Shown here one piece after another: positions 40,843 through 49,242 of a stretch of 64,000 nucleotides of DNA (positions are counted from its first letter, which is position 1; each line of letters begins with the position of its first letter). Both the position numbers and the translations under genes were made by a program. Location of the stretch: the NCBI RefSeq assembly GCF_024519315.1, contig NZ_JANIIC010000011.1, forward strand, positions 122,461-186,460, in the 5' to 3' direction. This DNA is from Streptomyces malaysiensis subsp. samsunensis (GTDB lineage Bacteria > Actinomycetota > Actinomycetes > Streptomycetales > Streptomycetaceae). The notes beneath the pieces were generated by a model, which saw only the letters and a program-made list of their open reading frames with translations, was not told the origin of the DNA and did not search any database.

Positions 40843-41180
40843 ATGAGCAGGTACGCAGCGGTGAAGCCGTACGTACTGCCGGAGTCGCTCGACCATCTGG
40901 GCGGGCCGACGGCCGGTGGCATCGCGCTGCCGCGCCACGTCGACTGGGGACCGCGCCACGTCTACGACCTGACCGATGAGGCCAGCTTCCGGCTGATGTA
41001 CGAGCGAGTCGTCCGCGAGGCCCAGACGCGCGAGGACCTCGACGCATATCTGAACGCGATGCCCCTGCGGAAGATGGGGCGCGACCTGTTCCTCCCCTCC
41101 CGGTGAAGACGGCCTGGGAAACCCGGTTCGAGGACAGTGCGCCCCCGCCACCAGGCGCGCCGCCCCGTATCCGCATCACA
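40843..41180 (+). pseudogene. Frameshifted paralogue of the AbiE partner
   Basis: ATG 40843 starts a frame closely matching the gene at 21999 (MSRYAAVKPYVLPESLDHLG; WGPRHVYDLTDEASFRLMY). A single base is missing in the C-run near 41095, so the frame stops at TGA 41106. Restoring one base gives a continuation TAWETRFEDS like the first copy. No nucleotidyltransferase follows. It is probably a decaying duplicate. Confidence 0.75.
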
Positions 41181-41506
41181 TGAGCCGCACGCGACGGTCC
41201 TGGTGGAAGGGGTCCGGCTGGGGACGACGACGTGACGAGAGCAGGTCAACTCGCCCATCACGTACCACATAGGGCCGGTCGCGTCAGGAATTCCGGCCGG
41301 CAACTTGGCGCGACGGATGCTCAACGTCGATCGGCATGACATCGAACTGTTCCGATCGCTCGCCCGACGGCGGCTGGAGGATCGGATCGAGGCCAACGTA
41401 TGTTGGGCGGATGGAGATGTCGGGATATCGCACCGGCATCCCTTGAGAGCAGGTCCGAAGGTGCCTCCCCCGACCGATCAACCCATGGCAATCGAGGAGG
41501 CCCCTT
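41181..41506. other. Gap upstream of LysR gene
   Basis: No gene could be supported in this 326-base stretch. A possible ribosome site AGGAGG lies just before GTG 41507. Leading sequence may hold the LysR autoregulatory site, but I see no clear T-N11-A inverted repeat. Confidence 0.35.
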
Positions 41507-42514
41507 GTGAGCCCCGGCCTCAAACCCGAGGATATCGATCTCCGTCTGGTCCGCTATGTGACCGTGCTCGCGGAAGAGCTGCACTTCGGGCATGCCGCGG
41601 ACCGTCTGCACATCGCCCAGCAGACCCTGTCCGCGCAGATCAGCCGGCTGGAACAGCGGCTGGGCACGGCGCTCTTCGTGCGTGATCGCCGGCATGTGGC
41701 GCTGACCGACGCCGGTGCGGTGTTCGTGGCCGGAGGGCGTAGGTTGTTGGACTCCTCCGCGACATTGCTCATGGAGGTGTGTGCGTCGGGCCGTCCCATC
41801 CGGCTGGACGTCATCACCGAGGGGCTGACGACCGGCCTGATCGCGCAGCATGTGCGCACCCGTCTCCCGGAGATCACTCTGGAGGTCGTCCAGCGGCAGG
41901 GGCTGGTCGGCTCGTTGGAGCATGTGAGCCGGGGGGAGATCGATCTTGCCTTCGGCCGGGTGACCGGGGTGCCTCCCATCTGGAAGGGGACCTTCCGCTG
42001 TCTGCTGGTCAGGCTCGAACCGATGGGGGTCGTCCTCCCCGAGCACCATGTCCTCGCCGCGGGGGATGCCGTGCGGCTCGGCCAGTTGCGGGACTTCCCG
42101 GTCCTTCTGCACACCGCCGTCGAGGCCAGGGACTGGGAGGGCTGGAACACCGCTCTGGTCGAGCACTTCGGTCTCACCGTGGGGCGGCGCCTGCACGGCC
42201 ATGGGCGCGCGGCGGCGAATGCGGCGGCGCTCGCTTATGGCATGCCGACGCTCGCGCCCGTGCGTGCCCCGCTGCCCGAGGGTCTCCTCGTACGCGAGCT
42301 GCACGATCCGATACCGCTGTGTCCCATGTGGCTGGTGTGGCGGGACACGGACCGTTCGGTCAGGGCGCCGAAGCGTGCCGCTGACATCGACGCGGTCATC
42401 GAGGAGGTCGACCGTCTCGCACGGGACCAGGGCTGGCGCGACCTCCCGAGCCAGCCCTGGTGGCTTCCCGAGACGGACCGTGCCGAGCTCGGAGACCTCC
42501 TCAGCCGCCGGTGA
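41507..42514 (+). CDS. LysR-family transcriptional regulator
   Basis: A 335-residue protein from GTG 41507 with GAGGAGG upstream. The HTH lies at about 20-70 (AEELHFGHAADRLHIAQQTL, then SAQISRLEQRLGTALFVRD). The effector domain begins with LDVITEGLTTGLIAQHV. It probably controls the convergent catabolic set that ends at 42501: its 3' end overlaps the FAH stop by 14 bases. Confidence 0.85.
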   Translation: MSPGLKPEDIDLRLVRYVTVLAEELHFGHAADRLHIAQQTLSAQISRLEQRLGTALFVRDRRHVALTDAGAVFVAGGRRLLDSSATLLMEVCASGRPIRLDVITEGLTTGLIAQHVRTRLPEITLEVVQRQGLVGSLEHVSRGEIDLAFGRVTGVPPIWKGTFRCLLVRLEPMGVVLPEHHVLAAGDAVRLGQLRDFPVLLHTAVEARDWEGWNTALVEHFGLTVGRRLHGHGRAAANAAALAYGMPTLAPVRAPLPEGLLVRELHDPIPLCPMWLVWRDTDRSVRAPKRAADIDAVIEEVDRLARDQGWRDLPSQPWWLPETDRAELGDLLSRR

Positions 42515-43433
42515 CGCGGGTCTCCAGGCGGCCGACTCCGACGACCTCGACGACGACCTCGTCGCCGGGTTCGAGATAGCGGCCCTGGTGGGCGGCGGCG
42601 GTTCCGGCGGGAGTACCGCTCAGTAGCAAGTCTCCCGGGTGGAGCGGGGCGAGCTTGCTCAGCGCCGAGATCTGCTCCGCGAGGGAGAAGATCATCTGGT
42701 TGGTGTTGCTGTTCTGCCTCACCTCCCCGTTGACCGAGAGGCGGATGGGGAGGTCGTGGGGCGTCGGCACCAACGACGCCGGGACCACCGCCGGGCCCAA
42801 GGGCTTCAGTCCTCGCCAGCCTTTCTGCAAGAGCCAGTTGATCCCGAACGGCGGCGCGCTCAACGCCTCGTCGTCGCGGCAGGACAGGTCGTTGGCGACG
42901 GTGTACCCCGCGACGTAATCCAGGGCCTCCTCCACGCTGACCGAATCGGCCCGCCTGCCGATCACAGCGGTCAGCTCCGCCTCCCAGTCCAGGCGCCGCA
43001 TGCCCGGCGGGCGGGGGCTCTCGCCACGGTGCCCGCTCAGCGCCGCCCCCGGCACCAGGAAGTGGAAGGGGCGAGCGGTTGCCGGGTCGGGCGGGACCGC
43101 CCCCATCTCCGCCACATGGTCGCGGTAGTTGGCGCCCGCGCAGTAGACGGTGGGCCGGTGTGCGGTCGGGGGAAGGAACGTCACCTCCGATGCGGCCCGC
43201 CATGGGCGGCCCGCATCGTCCGGAGGGGACGTCCGCAGCGCCCGGAGCACGGTGTCGACCCATGCGTCCCACCGGTCCAGCAGGGCGTCGAAGGTGTCCG
43301 GGACGGGGGCGGGCCGCTCCTCTTCGGACACCAGATCATGCAGCGGCAGTACGCGGTCGTCGGCCATGACGGAGAGGACAGGGCCATCGCCGCCGTCCTC
43401 GTCCAGGACGGTGGCGAAACCGAAGGTGGTCAC
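42501..43433 (-). CDS. Fumarylacetoacetate hydrolase family protein
   Basis: A 310-residue protein. The family motifs are VYCAGANYRDHVAEMG, LDWEAELTAVIGR (metal-binding Glu...Glu), and VANDLSCRDDE. The end, GDLLLSGTPAGTAAAHQGRY with LEPGDEVVVEV, is also typical. Members hydrate or hydrolyse C-C bonds in aromatic ring catabolism. It is the last gene of a four- or five-gene minus operon. Confidence 0.88.
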   Translation of the reverse strand: MTTFGFATVLDEDGGDGPVLSVMADDRVLPLHDLVSEEERPAPVPDTFDALLDRWDAWVDTVLRALRTSPPDDAGRPWRAASEVTFLPPTAHRPTVYCAGANYRDHVAEMGAVPPDPATARPFHFLVPGAALSGHRGESPRPPGMRRLDWEAELTAVIGRRADSVSVEEALDYVAGYTVANDLSCRDDEALSAPPFGINWLLQKGWRGLKPLGPAVVPASLVPTPHDLPIRLSVNGEVRQNSNTNQMIFSLAEQISALSKLAPLHPGDLLLSGTPAGTAAAHQGRYLEPGDEVVVEVVGVGRLETRVTGG

Positions 43434-43469
43434 CGAAAGCCTCCTCGTGAGTCGTTCAGGTCGGCCGGG

Positions 43470-44000
43470 TCAGCCCTGGAGGATTTCCATCGGGCGCTGG
43501 GCGATCTTCAGGATCTCCGCCCGGCTCAGGTCGGTCCGCCCGGTCAGGTCGAGGCGCTCGTCCTTGAACCGGTAGGCGTAGCCGTCCTCCGGCAGGTAGC
43601 AGATCTCCCACCAGTTCCGGTCCCGGTCCTGGATGTAGAAGGAGTAGACGCCGTGCTGGTCCACCGGCTCGGTCACATCCAGGATGTTGTACTCCTCCCG
43701 GATCTCGAGGATCTCGCGGTGCGCCTCGTCCACTTCCTGCTTGCTGGCCACGTCGATGCCGTTGTGGTGCAGCAGCGGCATCGACGGGCGGTCGGGGTTG
43801 CTCTCGAGGCAGACGTAGACATGGTTCCCGCCGAGCCTGATGAAGAGCCCGATCAGCGTCTGCTGGACGACCTCGAGGCCGAGGACTTCCTCGTAGAAGC
43901 GGCGTGATTCCTGGATGTTGTCCACTTCGAGGGTGCCGTGGGACAGGAAACGGGACTTGATCAGGGGCTCGCGGGTGGAGCGTTGGGTGATGCCGGGCAT
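43470..44000 (-). CDS. VOC-family / extradiol-dioxygenase-like protein
   Basis: A 176-residue protein from ATG 44000 that begins with a VOC-type strand LSHGTLEVDNIQESRRFYEE and has VYVCLESNPDRP, HGVYSFYIQDRDRNWWEICY. Three ligands (His of SHG, His of QHG, Glu of WEI) make a 2-His-1-Glu site likely. It could be an extradiol dioxygenase or a lyase. It fits between FAH and the reductase as an aromatic-cleavage gene. Confidence 0.75.
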   Translation of the reverse strand: MPGITQRSTREPLIKSRFLSHGTLEVDNIQESRRFYEEVLGLEVVQQTLIGLFIRLGGNHVYVCLESNPDRPSMPLLHHNGIDVASKQEVDEAHREILEIREEYNILDVTEPVDQHGVYSFYIQDRDRNWWEICYLPEDGYAYRFKDERLDLTGRTDLSRAEILKIAQRPMEILQG

Positions 44001-44063
44001 GGCGAAGCCTCCGGGTGGTGTCGGATCGGGGGTGTGTGCGGGGTGTGGGGGGGTGGGGCGAGG

Positions 44064-45269
44064 TCAGGACGCGAGGGAGGACGGAAGGCCCTCGTCGAGG
44101 CCCGTGCCGCGGTAGTCGGCCAGCCGGTGCGCCATGTTGAACAGCAGCACTCCGGTCGGGCCGCCGGTGTCGTTCCGGTAGATCCCGACGAACCGCCGGG
44201 TCTTTGGATCGCCTTCGACGATCTCCAGGGTGTCGTCCGGGCCGGGGTGACCGACCACCTGGACGCGTGAGTCGTAGAGGTTGGACCAGAACATCGTCGT
44301 CGTGTCGTACGCGGGAGCCGATACGCCGTCGAGCAGCGTGCCGGCGGCGGTGTCCGCCTGGCGCACGGCGTTCTCCCAGTGCTCGATGCGGACCGGGCGG
44401 CCGAGACGCGGATGGTCCCAGCAGGCGATGTCGCCGGCCGCGGCGATCCCGGGAGCGCCGTACGCGGCGAGATTGCCCCGGCAGCGGACGCCGTTGTCGA
44501 GAAGCACCCCGGAGCCGGCGAGCCAGTCGGCCGCGGGCTCGACGCCGATGCCCACCACCACGACGTCGGCCGGGACCAGGCCGCCATCCGACAGCCGCAC
44601 CCCGGTGACACGGTCGCCTCCCTCCACACCCGTGACGCCGCACCCCATGCGCAACCGGGTGCCGTGGTCGGTGTGCAGGCCGGCCAGGACCTGCCCGGTC
44701 CTCAGCCCCAGCGCCCGCGCTCCGGGCACCGGCAGGGGGTCGATAAGGGTGGTGTCCAGGCCGAGACCGCGGGCCGTGGCCGCCACCTCCTGCCCGATGA
44801 AGCCACCGCCGATGATCGCGACCCGCGGACCGCCCGTACGGAGGTCGGCGCGGAGCGCGTCGGCGTCGGCGACGGTGCGCAGGGTGTGCACCCCGGCCAG
44901 GTCGCCTCCCGGCAGCCGGCGGGCCCTGGTACCGCAGGCGATCAGCAGGCCGTCGTACGGCTGCGGGTACGGGGGGCCGTCGTCCTCCCGCAGCCACACC
45001 TGCCGTGCGGCGGTGTCGAGTTGGACGGCGCGGGTGGACAGGCGGAGGTCCGCGTCGAGGTCCTGCCGCGGCAACACCAGGTCGGACGCCTGCCGGTCGC
45101 CGGTGAGGTAGCTCTTGGACAACGCGGGGCGCTGGTAAGCCGTGATGGCCTCCTCTCCGACCAGCGTGAGCGCGCCGTCATAGCCGCGTCGGCGCAGGGA
45201 CTCGGCGGCGCGGAGGCCGGCGATCGAAGCCCCGACGATGGTGATGCGCCGCGGAGTTCGGTGCACCAT
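44064..45269 (-). CDS. FAD-dependent ferredoxin reductase
   Basis: A 401-residue protein. It has two dinucleotide motifs: IVGASIAGLRAAESLRRRGY at the N-terminus for FAD and IIGGGFIGQEVAATARGLGL for NAD(P)H. The C-terminal Reductase_C region starts near VRIEHWENAVRQAD. It would pass electrons to the small ferredoxin encoded just upstream. Confidence 0.9.
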   Translation of the reverse strand: MVHRTPRRITIVGASIAGLRAAESLRRRGYDGALTLVGEEAITAYQRPALSKSYLTGDRQASDLVLPRQDLDADLRLSTRAVQLDTAARQVWLREDDGPPYPQPYDGLLIACGTRARRLPGGDLAGVHTLRTVADADALRADLRTGGPRVAIIGGGFIGQEVAATARGLGLDTTLIDPLPVPGARALGLRTGQVLAGLHTDHGTRLRMGCGVTGVEGGDRVTGVRLSDGGLVPADVVVVGIGVEPAADWLAGSGVLLDNGVRCRGNLAAYGAPGIAAAGDIACWDHPRLGRPVRIEHWENAVRQADTAAGTLLDGVSAPAYDTTTMFWSNLYDSRVQVVGHPGPDDTLEIVEGDPKTRRFVGIYRNDTGGPTGVLLFNMAHRLADYRGTGLDEGLPSSLAS

Positions 45270-45272
45270 GGC

Positions 45273-45464
45273 TCAGTCCTGGATCTTGATCGCTGCCACC
45301 GGGCAGAAGCCGACCGCCTGCTCGATCCGGGCACGCAGTTCCTCCGGGGGGTTGGTCTCCCGGAGGGAGACGATCCCTTCCTCGTCGAGCGTGAAGACCT
45401 GTGGCGACAACCCGGTGCACATGGCCGCACCGATGCAGACATCGGTGTTGACGGTGATCTTCAT
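45273..45464 (-). CDS. Small 3Fe-4S/4Fe-4S ferredoxin
   Basis: A 63-residue protein from ATG 45464. The cluster pattern is CIGAAMC followed later by FCPVAAI: three Cys remain where 4Fe-4S types have four, so it is probably a 3Fe-4S ferredoxin of the P450-donor kind. It precedes the reductase by three bases. The expected P450 is not visible in the window. Confidence 0.88.
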   Translation of the reverse strand: MKITVNTDVCIGAAMCTGLSPQVFTLDEEGIVSLRETNPPEELRARIEQAVGFCPVAAIKIQD

Positions 45465-45794
45465 GGCAGAACTCTCCAGGGTGCGGGAGGGGGAGCCCTC
45501 TCGGGGCGGTTCGTCGACCGCCGAGGACGGTGACCATTCCACGCTCCGCACCTCGTCCCGGTCCAACAGTTCCCACCGGGGGTTTGACAGGCCCGCTCTG
45601 TTACGGCGGGGTCTGCGGGGGCCGATGGACGCGGTGGCATGGCAGGCCGTACTGCCGGCGCGCGGGTTCCAGCCCCGTCACCCGCTCCACGCTCAAGGCC
45701 CAGGTCAGCGACCTGGGCCTGGTTTGTTGTCCGGCTCTCCCCATGCTCCCGTGCCCGATGGGTTCCGGGCCGCCTTACGGTGTGCCCGTACCCG
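45465..45794. other. Junction region with diverged tRNA-Gly end
   Basis: No gene. 45660-45689 repeats the tRNA 3' end with three changes near the T-loop, and 45690-45731 repeats the native terminator region with two changes. Sequence beyond does not resemble the tRNA flank. Confidence 0.5.
45660..45731. repeat. Diverged tRNA-Gly 3' end plus native terminator (copy 4)
   Basis: GCGCGGGTTC then CAGCCCCGTCACCCGCTCCA matches the tRNA end in 27 of 30 positions, and CGCTCAAGGCCCAGGTCAGC onward matches the original tRNA downstream flank in 40 of 42. Unlike copies 2 and 3, it carries the original flank, so this should be the outer end of the oldest integration. Confidence 0.8.
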
Positions 45795-46490
45795 TCAGAA
45801 GTCGTACGGCTTCGTGGTGCTCCAGTTCAGCACGTCGGCCTCGTTCCAGCTGAACTGCGGCTTCTCGCCCTTCATGACGACCGAGTAGTAGGGGCCCTCG
45901 TGACCGTCCGCGCCGCGCAGCGCGAGGGCGAGCCCCTCCGCCTTCTGGTTATCCGACCCGTAGTCGAAGAGGTTCACCGCGCTGTATACCTTGCCGCCCG
46001 GCTGGAGGGTGATGTGCTTGTCGCCGCCCGGGTTGTCCTTCTTCGAGTGCGGCAGTGCGGCGCCGTCGACGTCACCGAGCTTCACGGCCGGGTAGGAGGT
46101 GACCCAGCATGGCTTGGTGCCCTCGTTCGAGGCGGTGACCAGCAGGTGGTCGCCCTGCTGTCCGGCGAACCGGTGCACCGCGGTGACCAGCATCTCGTCG
46201 CCGCGGCACTGCTGGGCACCGGCCGTTGTGGCGTTGTTCGCGACCTCGTCCGCCCCGCCCGAGGCGGTCGCCGAGCGCGCGCCCTCCTTGGTGTCACCGC
46301 CGCTGTTGGCCTGCTGCGCGCCGCCCTTGCCGTTCCCGTCGGAAGCGGACCGGCTCTGCGCGGAACCGGCGGCATTGTCGCCGCCCGCCGCCTTCGAGCC
46401 GCCGTCGGCGCCGCCGCAGGCGGTCAGGCCCAGCGCCAGCGCGGCGGTGACGGCGGCCAGGGCGACGGTACGAATCCGGGAAGTACGCAT
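45795..46490 (-). CDS. DUF4232-type lipoprotein
   Basis: A 231-residue protein with signal peptide and lipobox ALGLTAC (ALALGLTACGG). A Gly/Ser/Ala-rich linker of about 60 residues precedes the globular DUF4232-like domain (MLVTAVHRFAGQQGDHLLVT, then GTKPCWVTSYPAVKLGDVDG). Surface-exposed, unknown role. Confidence 0.8.
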   Translation of the reverse strand: MRTSRIRTVALAAVTAALALGLTACGGADGGSKAAGGDNAAGSAQSRSASDGNGKGGAQQANSGGDTKEGARSATASGGADEVANNATTAGAQQCRGDEMLVTAVHRFAGQQGDHLLVTASNEGTKPCWVTSYPAVKLGDVDGAALPHSKKDNPGGDKHITLQPGGKVYSAVNLFDYGSDNQKAEGLALALRGADGHEGPYYSVVMKGEKPQFSWNEADVLNWSTTKPYDF

Positions 46491-46984
46491 GCTCGGGTTC
46501 CCCCTGCGTTTAGTGCGGGAGTTTTCTTTGGTCGTTCCCGCGGTGTGGACACCACTTTTCCCGGGGCCACTGACGTTCCGAAAACGCCGCGCTAACGTCC
46601 TGCGAGCGAACCGCGTGCGAACTGAGGCCGGGCCGTAAGCGGTGGGACTTCAGAGGGGTAGATCGTCCGGCAGGACGCGGAACGCCTTGTGATGGCCCAG
46701 ATGCCAAGGCCCTGGAAACTCAGCGAGCCCACCCCGCATGCGGAGTGGGCTCGTCTCTTGAGCGCTGGGCAAGCCTTGCACCTGCATCTCCCCGCAGGAA
46801 GCGGGGCGTCTTTCCTTGGACCACCAACGCGCGGCCGACTGCCCGGAGTTCGGGCGCTTTCGACAAGATCGAGTGTAGCGCACGGACGCACCAGCCTGAC
46901 GCAGCAGCCGCCTCTCACGGGGAGGTTCGGGTGGGGCGGTCGTAGGACGCGGGGCGGGACGTCCGTGGGGTGGGCGCCGTGTGG
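46491..46984. other. Gap with inverted repeats and possible element end
   Basis: No gene seen. GAGCCCACCCCGCATGCGGA with GTGGGCTC (46725-46752) is a terminator-like stem, and CCCCGCAGGAAGCGGGG (46791-46807) a second stem followed by CGTCTTTCC. The pair resembles hairpins at ends of IS200/IS605-type elements, but no transposase is present. Confidence 0.35.
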
Positions 46985-47812
46985 TCACGCTCGGACGAAT
47001 GCCAGCAGGTCGGCGTTGAACTTGTCGGCGAATGGGGCGACCATCGCGAGGCCGTGGGGGGCGCCCGGGTAGACCTTGTAGTCGACGTCCTTGACGATGG
47101 CCGATGACTTGTTGCCCGCGGCCACGATCGGGACGATCTGGTCGTCGTCGCCGTGCACGATCAGAGTGGGTACGTCGAAACCTCGCAGGTCTTCCGTGAG
47201 GTCGGTTTCCGAGAATGCCTTGACGCAGTCGTACGCGCCCTTGATTCCCACCTGCATCGACCACATCCAGAATGCGTCGCGAATGCCCTTGGAGACCTGC
47301 GATGCGGGGCGGTTGGCGCCGTAGAAGCTGGCGCTGAGGTCCTCGTAGAACTGGGAGCGGTCCGTCAGGATGCCTTTGCGGATGTCGTCGAAAACCTCGA
47401 TCGGCAGTCCTTCCGGATTCGCGTCCGCCTTCACCATCAGCGGGGCGATGGCGCTGAGGAGAACGGCCTTGGCGACCCGATCGGTGCCGTACCGCCCGAT
47501 GTAGCGCGCCACCTCGCCACCGCCGGTGGAGTGCCCGACCAGGATGACGTCGCGCAGGTCGAGCGTTTCGATGAGCTGCGCCAGATCGTCCGCGTAGGTG
47601 TCCAGGTCGTTGCCCTCCCACGGCTGGCTCGAGCGGCCGCCGCCGCGACGGTCGTGGGCGATCGCGCGGTATCCGTTGTCCGCGACGAGCTGGAGTTGCG
47701 GGTCCCAGGCGTCGGCCGTGAGCGGCCAGCCGTGACTGAAGACGACCGGCCGGCCCGAGCCCCAGTCCTTGTAGAAGATCTGGGTACCGTCCTTGGCGAT
47801 GACGAAAGGCAT
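46985..47812 (-). CDS. Alpha/beta hydrolase of the haloperoxidase/esterase type
   Basis: A 275-residue protein. Its triad: Ser95 in GHSTGG, Asp in [10 protein letters not shown], His in [19 protein letters not shown] is the oxyanion-side HGWP motif of cofactor-free chloroperoxidases. The real reaction is probably ester hydrolysis or perhydrolysis. It is a monocistronic gene. Confidence 0.9.
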   Translation of the reverse strand: MPFVIAKDGTQIFYKDWGSGRPVVFSHGWPLTADAWDPQLQLVADNGYRAIAHDRRGGGRSSQPWEGNDLDTYADDLAQLIETLDLRDVILVGHSTGGGEVARYIGRYGTDRVAKAVLLSAIAPLMVKADANPEGLPIEVFDDIRKGILTDRSQFYEDLSASFYGANRPASQVSKGIRDAFWMWSMQVGIKGAYDCVKAFSETDLTEDLRGFDVPTLIVHGDDDQIVPIVAAGNKSSAIVKDVDYKVYPGAPHGLAMVAPFADKFNADLLAFVRA

Positions 47813-47938
47813 GATGCGATTCCTTTCGGGCTTGTGCGTGCGCCTTTATGGGGCATCTCACCCGTATACGGCATTCCTCGTGTCCCTTTTTCCACGGGAC
47901 TGAAACACCTGACCTCGGCGCGGCACCGTTCGACGGCG

Positions 47939-48802
47939 TCAGTCGCGGCCGGGGTGGCCGGGGTGGCCGGGGTGGCAGCCGCAAGCGTCCCTTTCCTGCC
48001 GGTCGGCGGGAATCGCGGTGGCCGGGGCCGCGCAGCAGCCCTTGCCCTGCCAGGCGTCGCGGCCCTCTTTCATGGCGATCGTGGCGATGACCAGGGCGGC
48101 CACGGGGTCGGCCCAGGACCAGCCGAGGGTGGCGTTGAGGACCAGCCCGGCCAGGAGCACGGCGGACAGGTAGGTGCACAGGAGCGTCTGCTTGGAGTCG
48201 GCGACCGCGGAGGCGGAGCCGAGTTCGCGTCCGGCACGGCGCTGGGCGGCGGACAGGAACGGCATCACCGCGAGGGAGAGGGCGGCGAGGACGATGCCCG
48301 GGATGGAACGTTCGGGCTCGCCGGTGCTGGTCAGCGCGCGGATGGCGTCGATGGTGACGTACGCGGCGAGGGCGAAGAAGGACACCGCGATGATCCGCAG
48401 GGTGGTCTTCTCCCGGGCCTCGCGTACGGCGTGGTCGGCCGCCGAGAACTGCCAGGCGACCGCGGCGGCCGAGGAGACCTCGATGACCGAGTCCAGGCCG
48501 AAGCCGATCAGGGCGGTGGAGGAGGCGAGGGTGCCGGCGGTGAGGGCGACGACCGCCTCGATGACGTTGTACGTGATGGTCGCGGCGACCAGGAGCCGTA
48601 CCCGGCGGGTGAGCGCGTCCCGCCGGGCCGGGGAGAGCCCGAAGGCTCTGTGAGCTGCGTGACCTCCGTGACCTCCGTGGGCTGCGTGGCTTCCGCGGGT
48701 CGTGTGGCCTCCATGGGTCGTGTGGTCTCCGCGGGTTGCGTGGCCGCCATGGGGTGCGTGGCCTCCGCGGGGTGCGTCGGCCATCGGTGTCTCGGCGGCC
48801 AT
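47939..48802 (-). CDS. CDF metal exporter with His-rich N-terminus
   Basis: A 287-residue protein from ATG 48802 overlapping the regulator stop by one base. Residues 11-50 are HGG/THGG-type His repeats (PRGGHAPHGGHATRGDHTTH). Six hydrophobic segments follow, including LIGFGLDSVIEVSSAAAVAW with the CDF Asp motif and VADSKQTLLCTYLSAVLLAG. The C-terminus has KGCCAAP and DACGCHPGHPGHPGRD. It should export a soft or transition metal, under the CmtR-like sensor. Confidence 0.85.
   Translation of the reverse strand: MAAETPMADAPRGGHAPHGGHATRGDHTTHGGHTTRGSHAAHGGHGGHAAHRAFGLSPARRDALTRRVRLLVAATITYNVIEAVVALTAGTLASSTALIGFGLDSVIEVSSAAAVAWQFSAADHAVREAREKTTLRIIAVSFFALAAYVTIDAIRALTSTGEPERSIPGIVLAALSLAVMPFLSAAQRRAGRELGSASAVADSKQTLLCTYLSAVLLAGLVLNATLGWSWADPVAALVIATIAMKEGRDAWQGKGCCAAPATAIPADRQERDACGCHPGHPGHPGRD
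48660..48778. repeat. Imperfect 24-bp repeats in the His-rich coding region
   Basis: Units of the form GGGTCGTGTGGCCTCC-ATGGGTCG recur five times, encoding RGGHA.HGGH-like units on the minus strand. Imperfect copies imply slippage-driven expansion. Confidence 0.6.
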
Positions 48803-49152
48803 CAGCAGCAGCCCTTTTCCTCGGCGTCCGGGCAGGCGCGGTCGGTCTCGACGGCCACCACGGCGGTACGCAGGTCGTCCAGCGCGTGGCCGAGGCGTTC
48901 GTCGGCCAGTTCGTAGCGGGTGCGACGGCCGTCGGGGATCGCGACGACGAGGCCGCAGTCGCGCAGACACGCCAGGTGGTTCGACAGCCGGGTGCGGGAG
49001 ATGCCGAGCGCGTCGGCGAGGTCGGCGGGGTAGGCGGGGGTGTCGCGAAGGGCGAGCAGGATGCGGCAGCGGATCGGGTCGGCGAGCGCGCGGCCGAATC
49101 GGGCCAGCACCTCGATGTCGGATGCAACAGTCAGCACGCTCTGAGAGTACAT
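48802..49152 (-). CDS. ArsR/CmtR-like metal-sensing repressor
   Basis: A 116-residue winged-helix protein. The recognition region is ADALGISRTRLSNHLACLRD. Cys62 and Cys66 (ACLRDC) match the CmtR Cys pair for Cd/Pb sensing, and Cys107/115/116 give further thiols. The stop overlaps the exporter start (TGATG). It likely represses its own operon through the palindrome just upstream. Confidence 0.88.
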   Translation of the reverse strand: MYSQSVLTVASDIEVLARFGRALADPIRCRILLALRDTPAYPADLADALGISRTRLSNHLACLRDCGLVVAIPDGRRTRYELADERLGHALDDLRTAVVAVETDRACPDAEEKGCC

Positions 49153-49155
49153 GGA

Positions 49156-49171
49156 TTCCTGAATTCAGGAA
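49156..49171. promoter_or_regulatory. Operator for the CmtR-like repressor
   Basis: TTCCTGAATTCAGGAA is a perfect 16-bp palindrome four bases upstream of the ATG; a further CCTGAAT follows at 49174-49180. The site so close to the start suggests a leaderless or very short-leader transcript. A second half-site suggests cooperative binding. Confidence 0.75.
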
Positions 49172-49242
49172 GCCCTGAATTGTTGTGGACGTTGCTCTCG
49201 GGCCGGGATCCCGGCCCGAGAGCAACAGCAGGCACCGCAGGC

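Larger units (their letters stand above)
21819..45689. mobile_element. Tandem genomic island at tRNA-Gly
   Basis: Four 3' tRNA-Gly ends bound three segments: 21822-23979, 23980-40666 and 40667-45689. Each repeat is followed by a hairpin terminator. Two segments start with the same gene family downstream of the tRNA end. An integrase relic lies at 27415-27890. The pattern is that of successive or accreted integrations at one tRNA, followed by decay. Confidence 0.75.

Noticed and set aside
46650..49127. 825-codon antisense-type frame across four genes
   Set aside because: It crosses supported genes on both sides of clear starts and stops and is Arg/Pro-rich low complexity.
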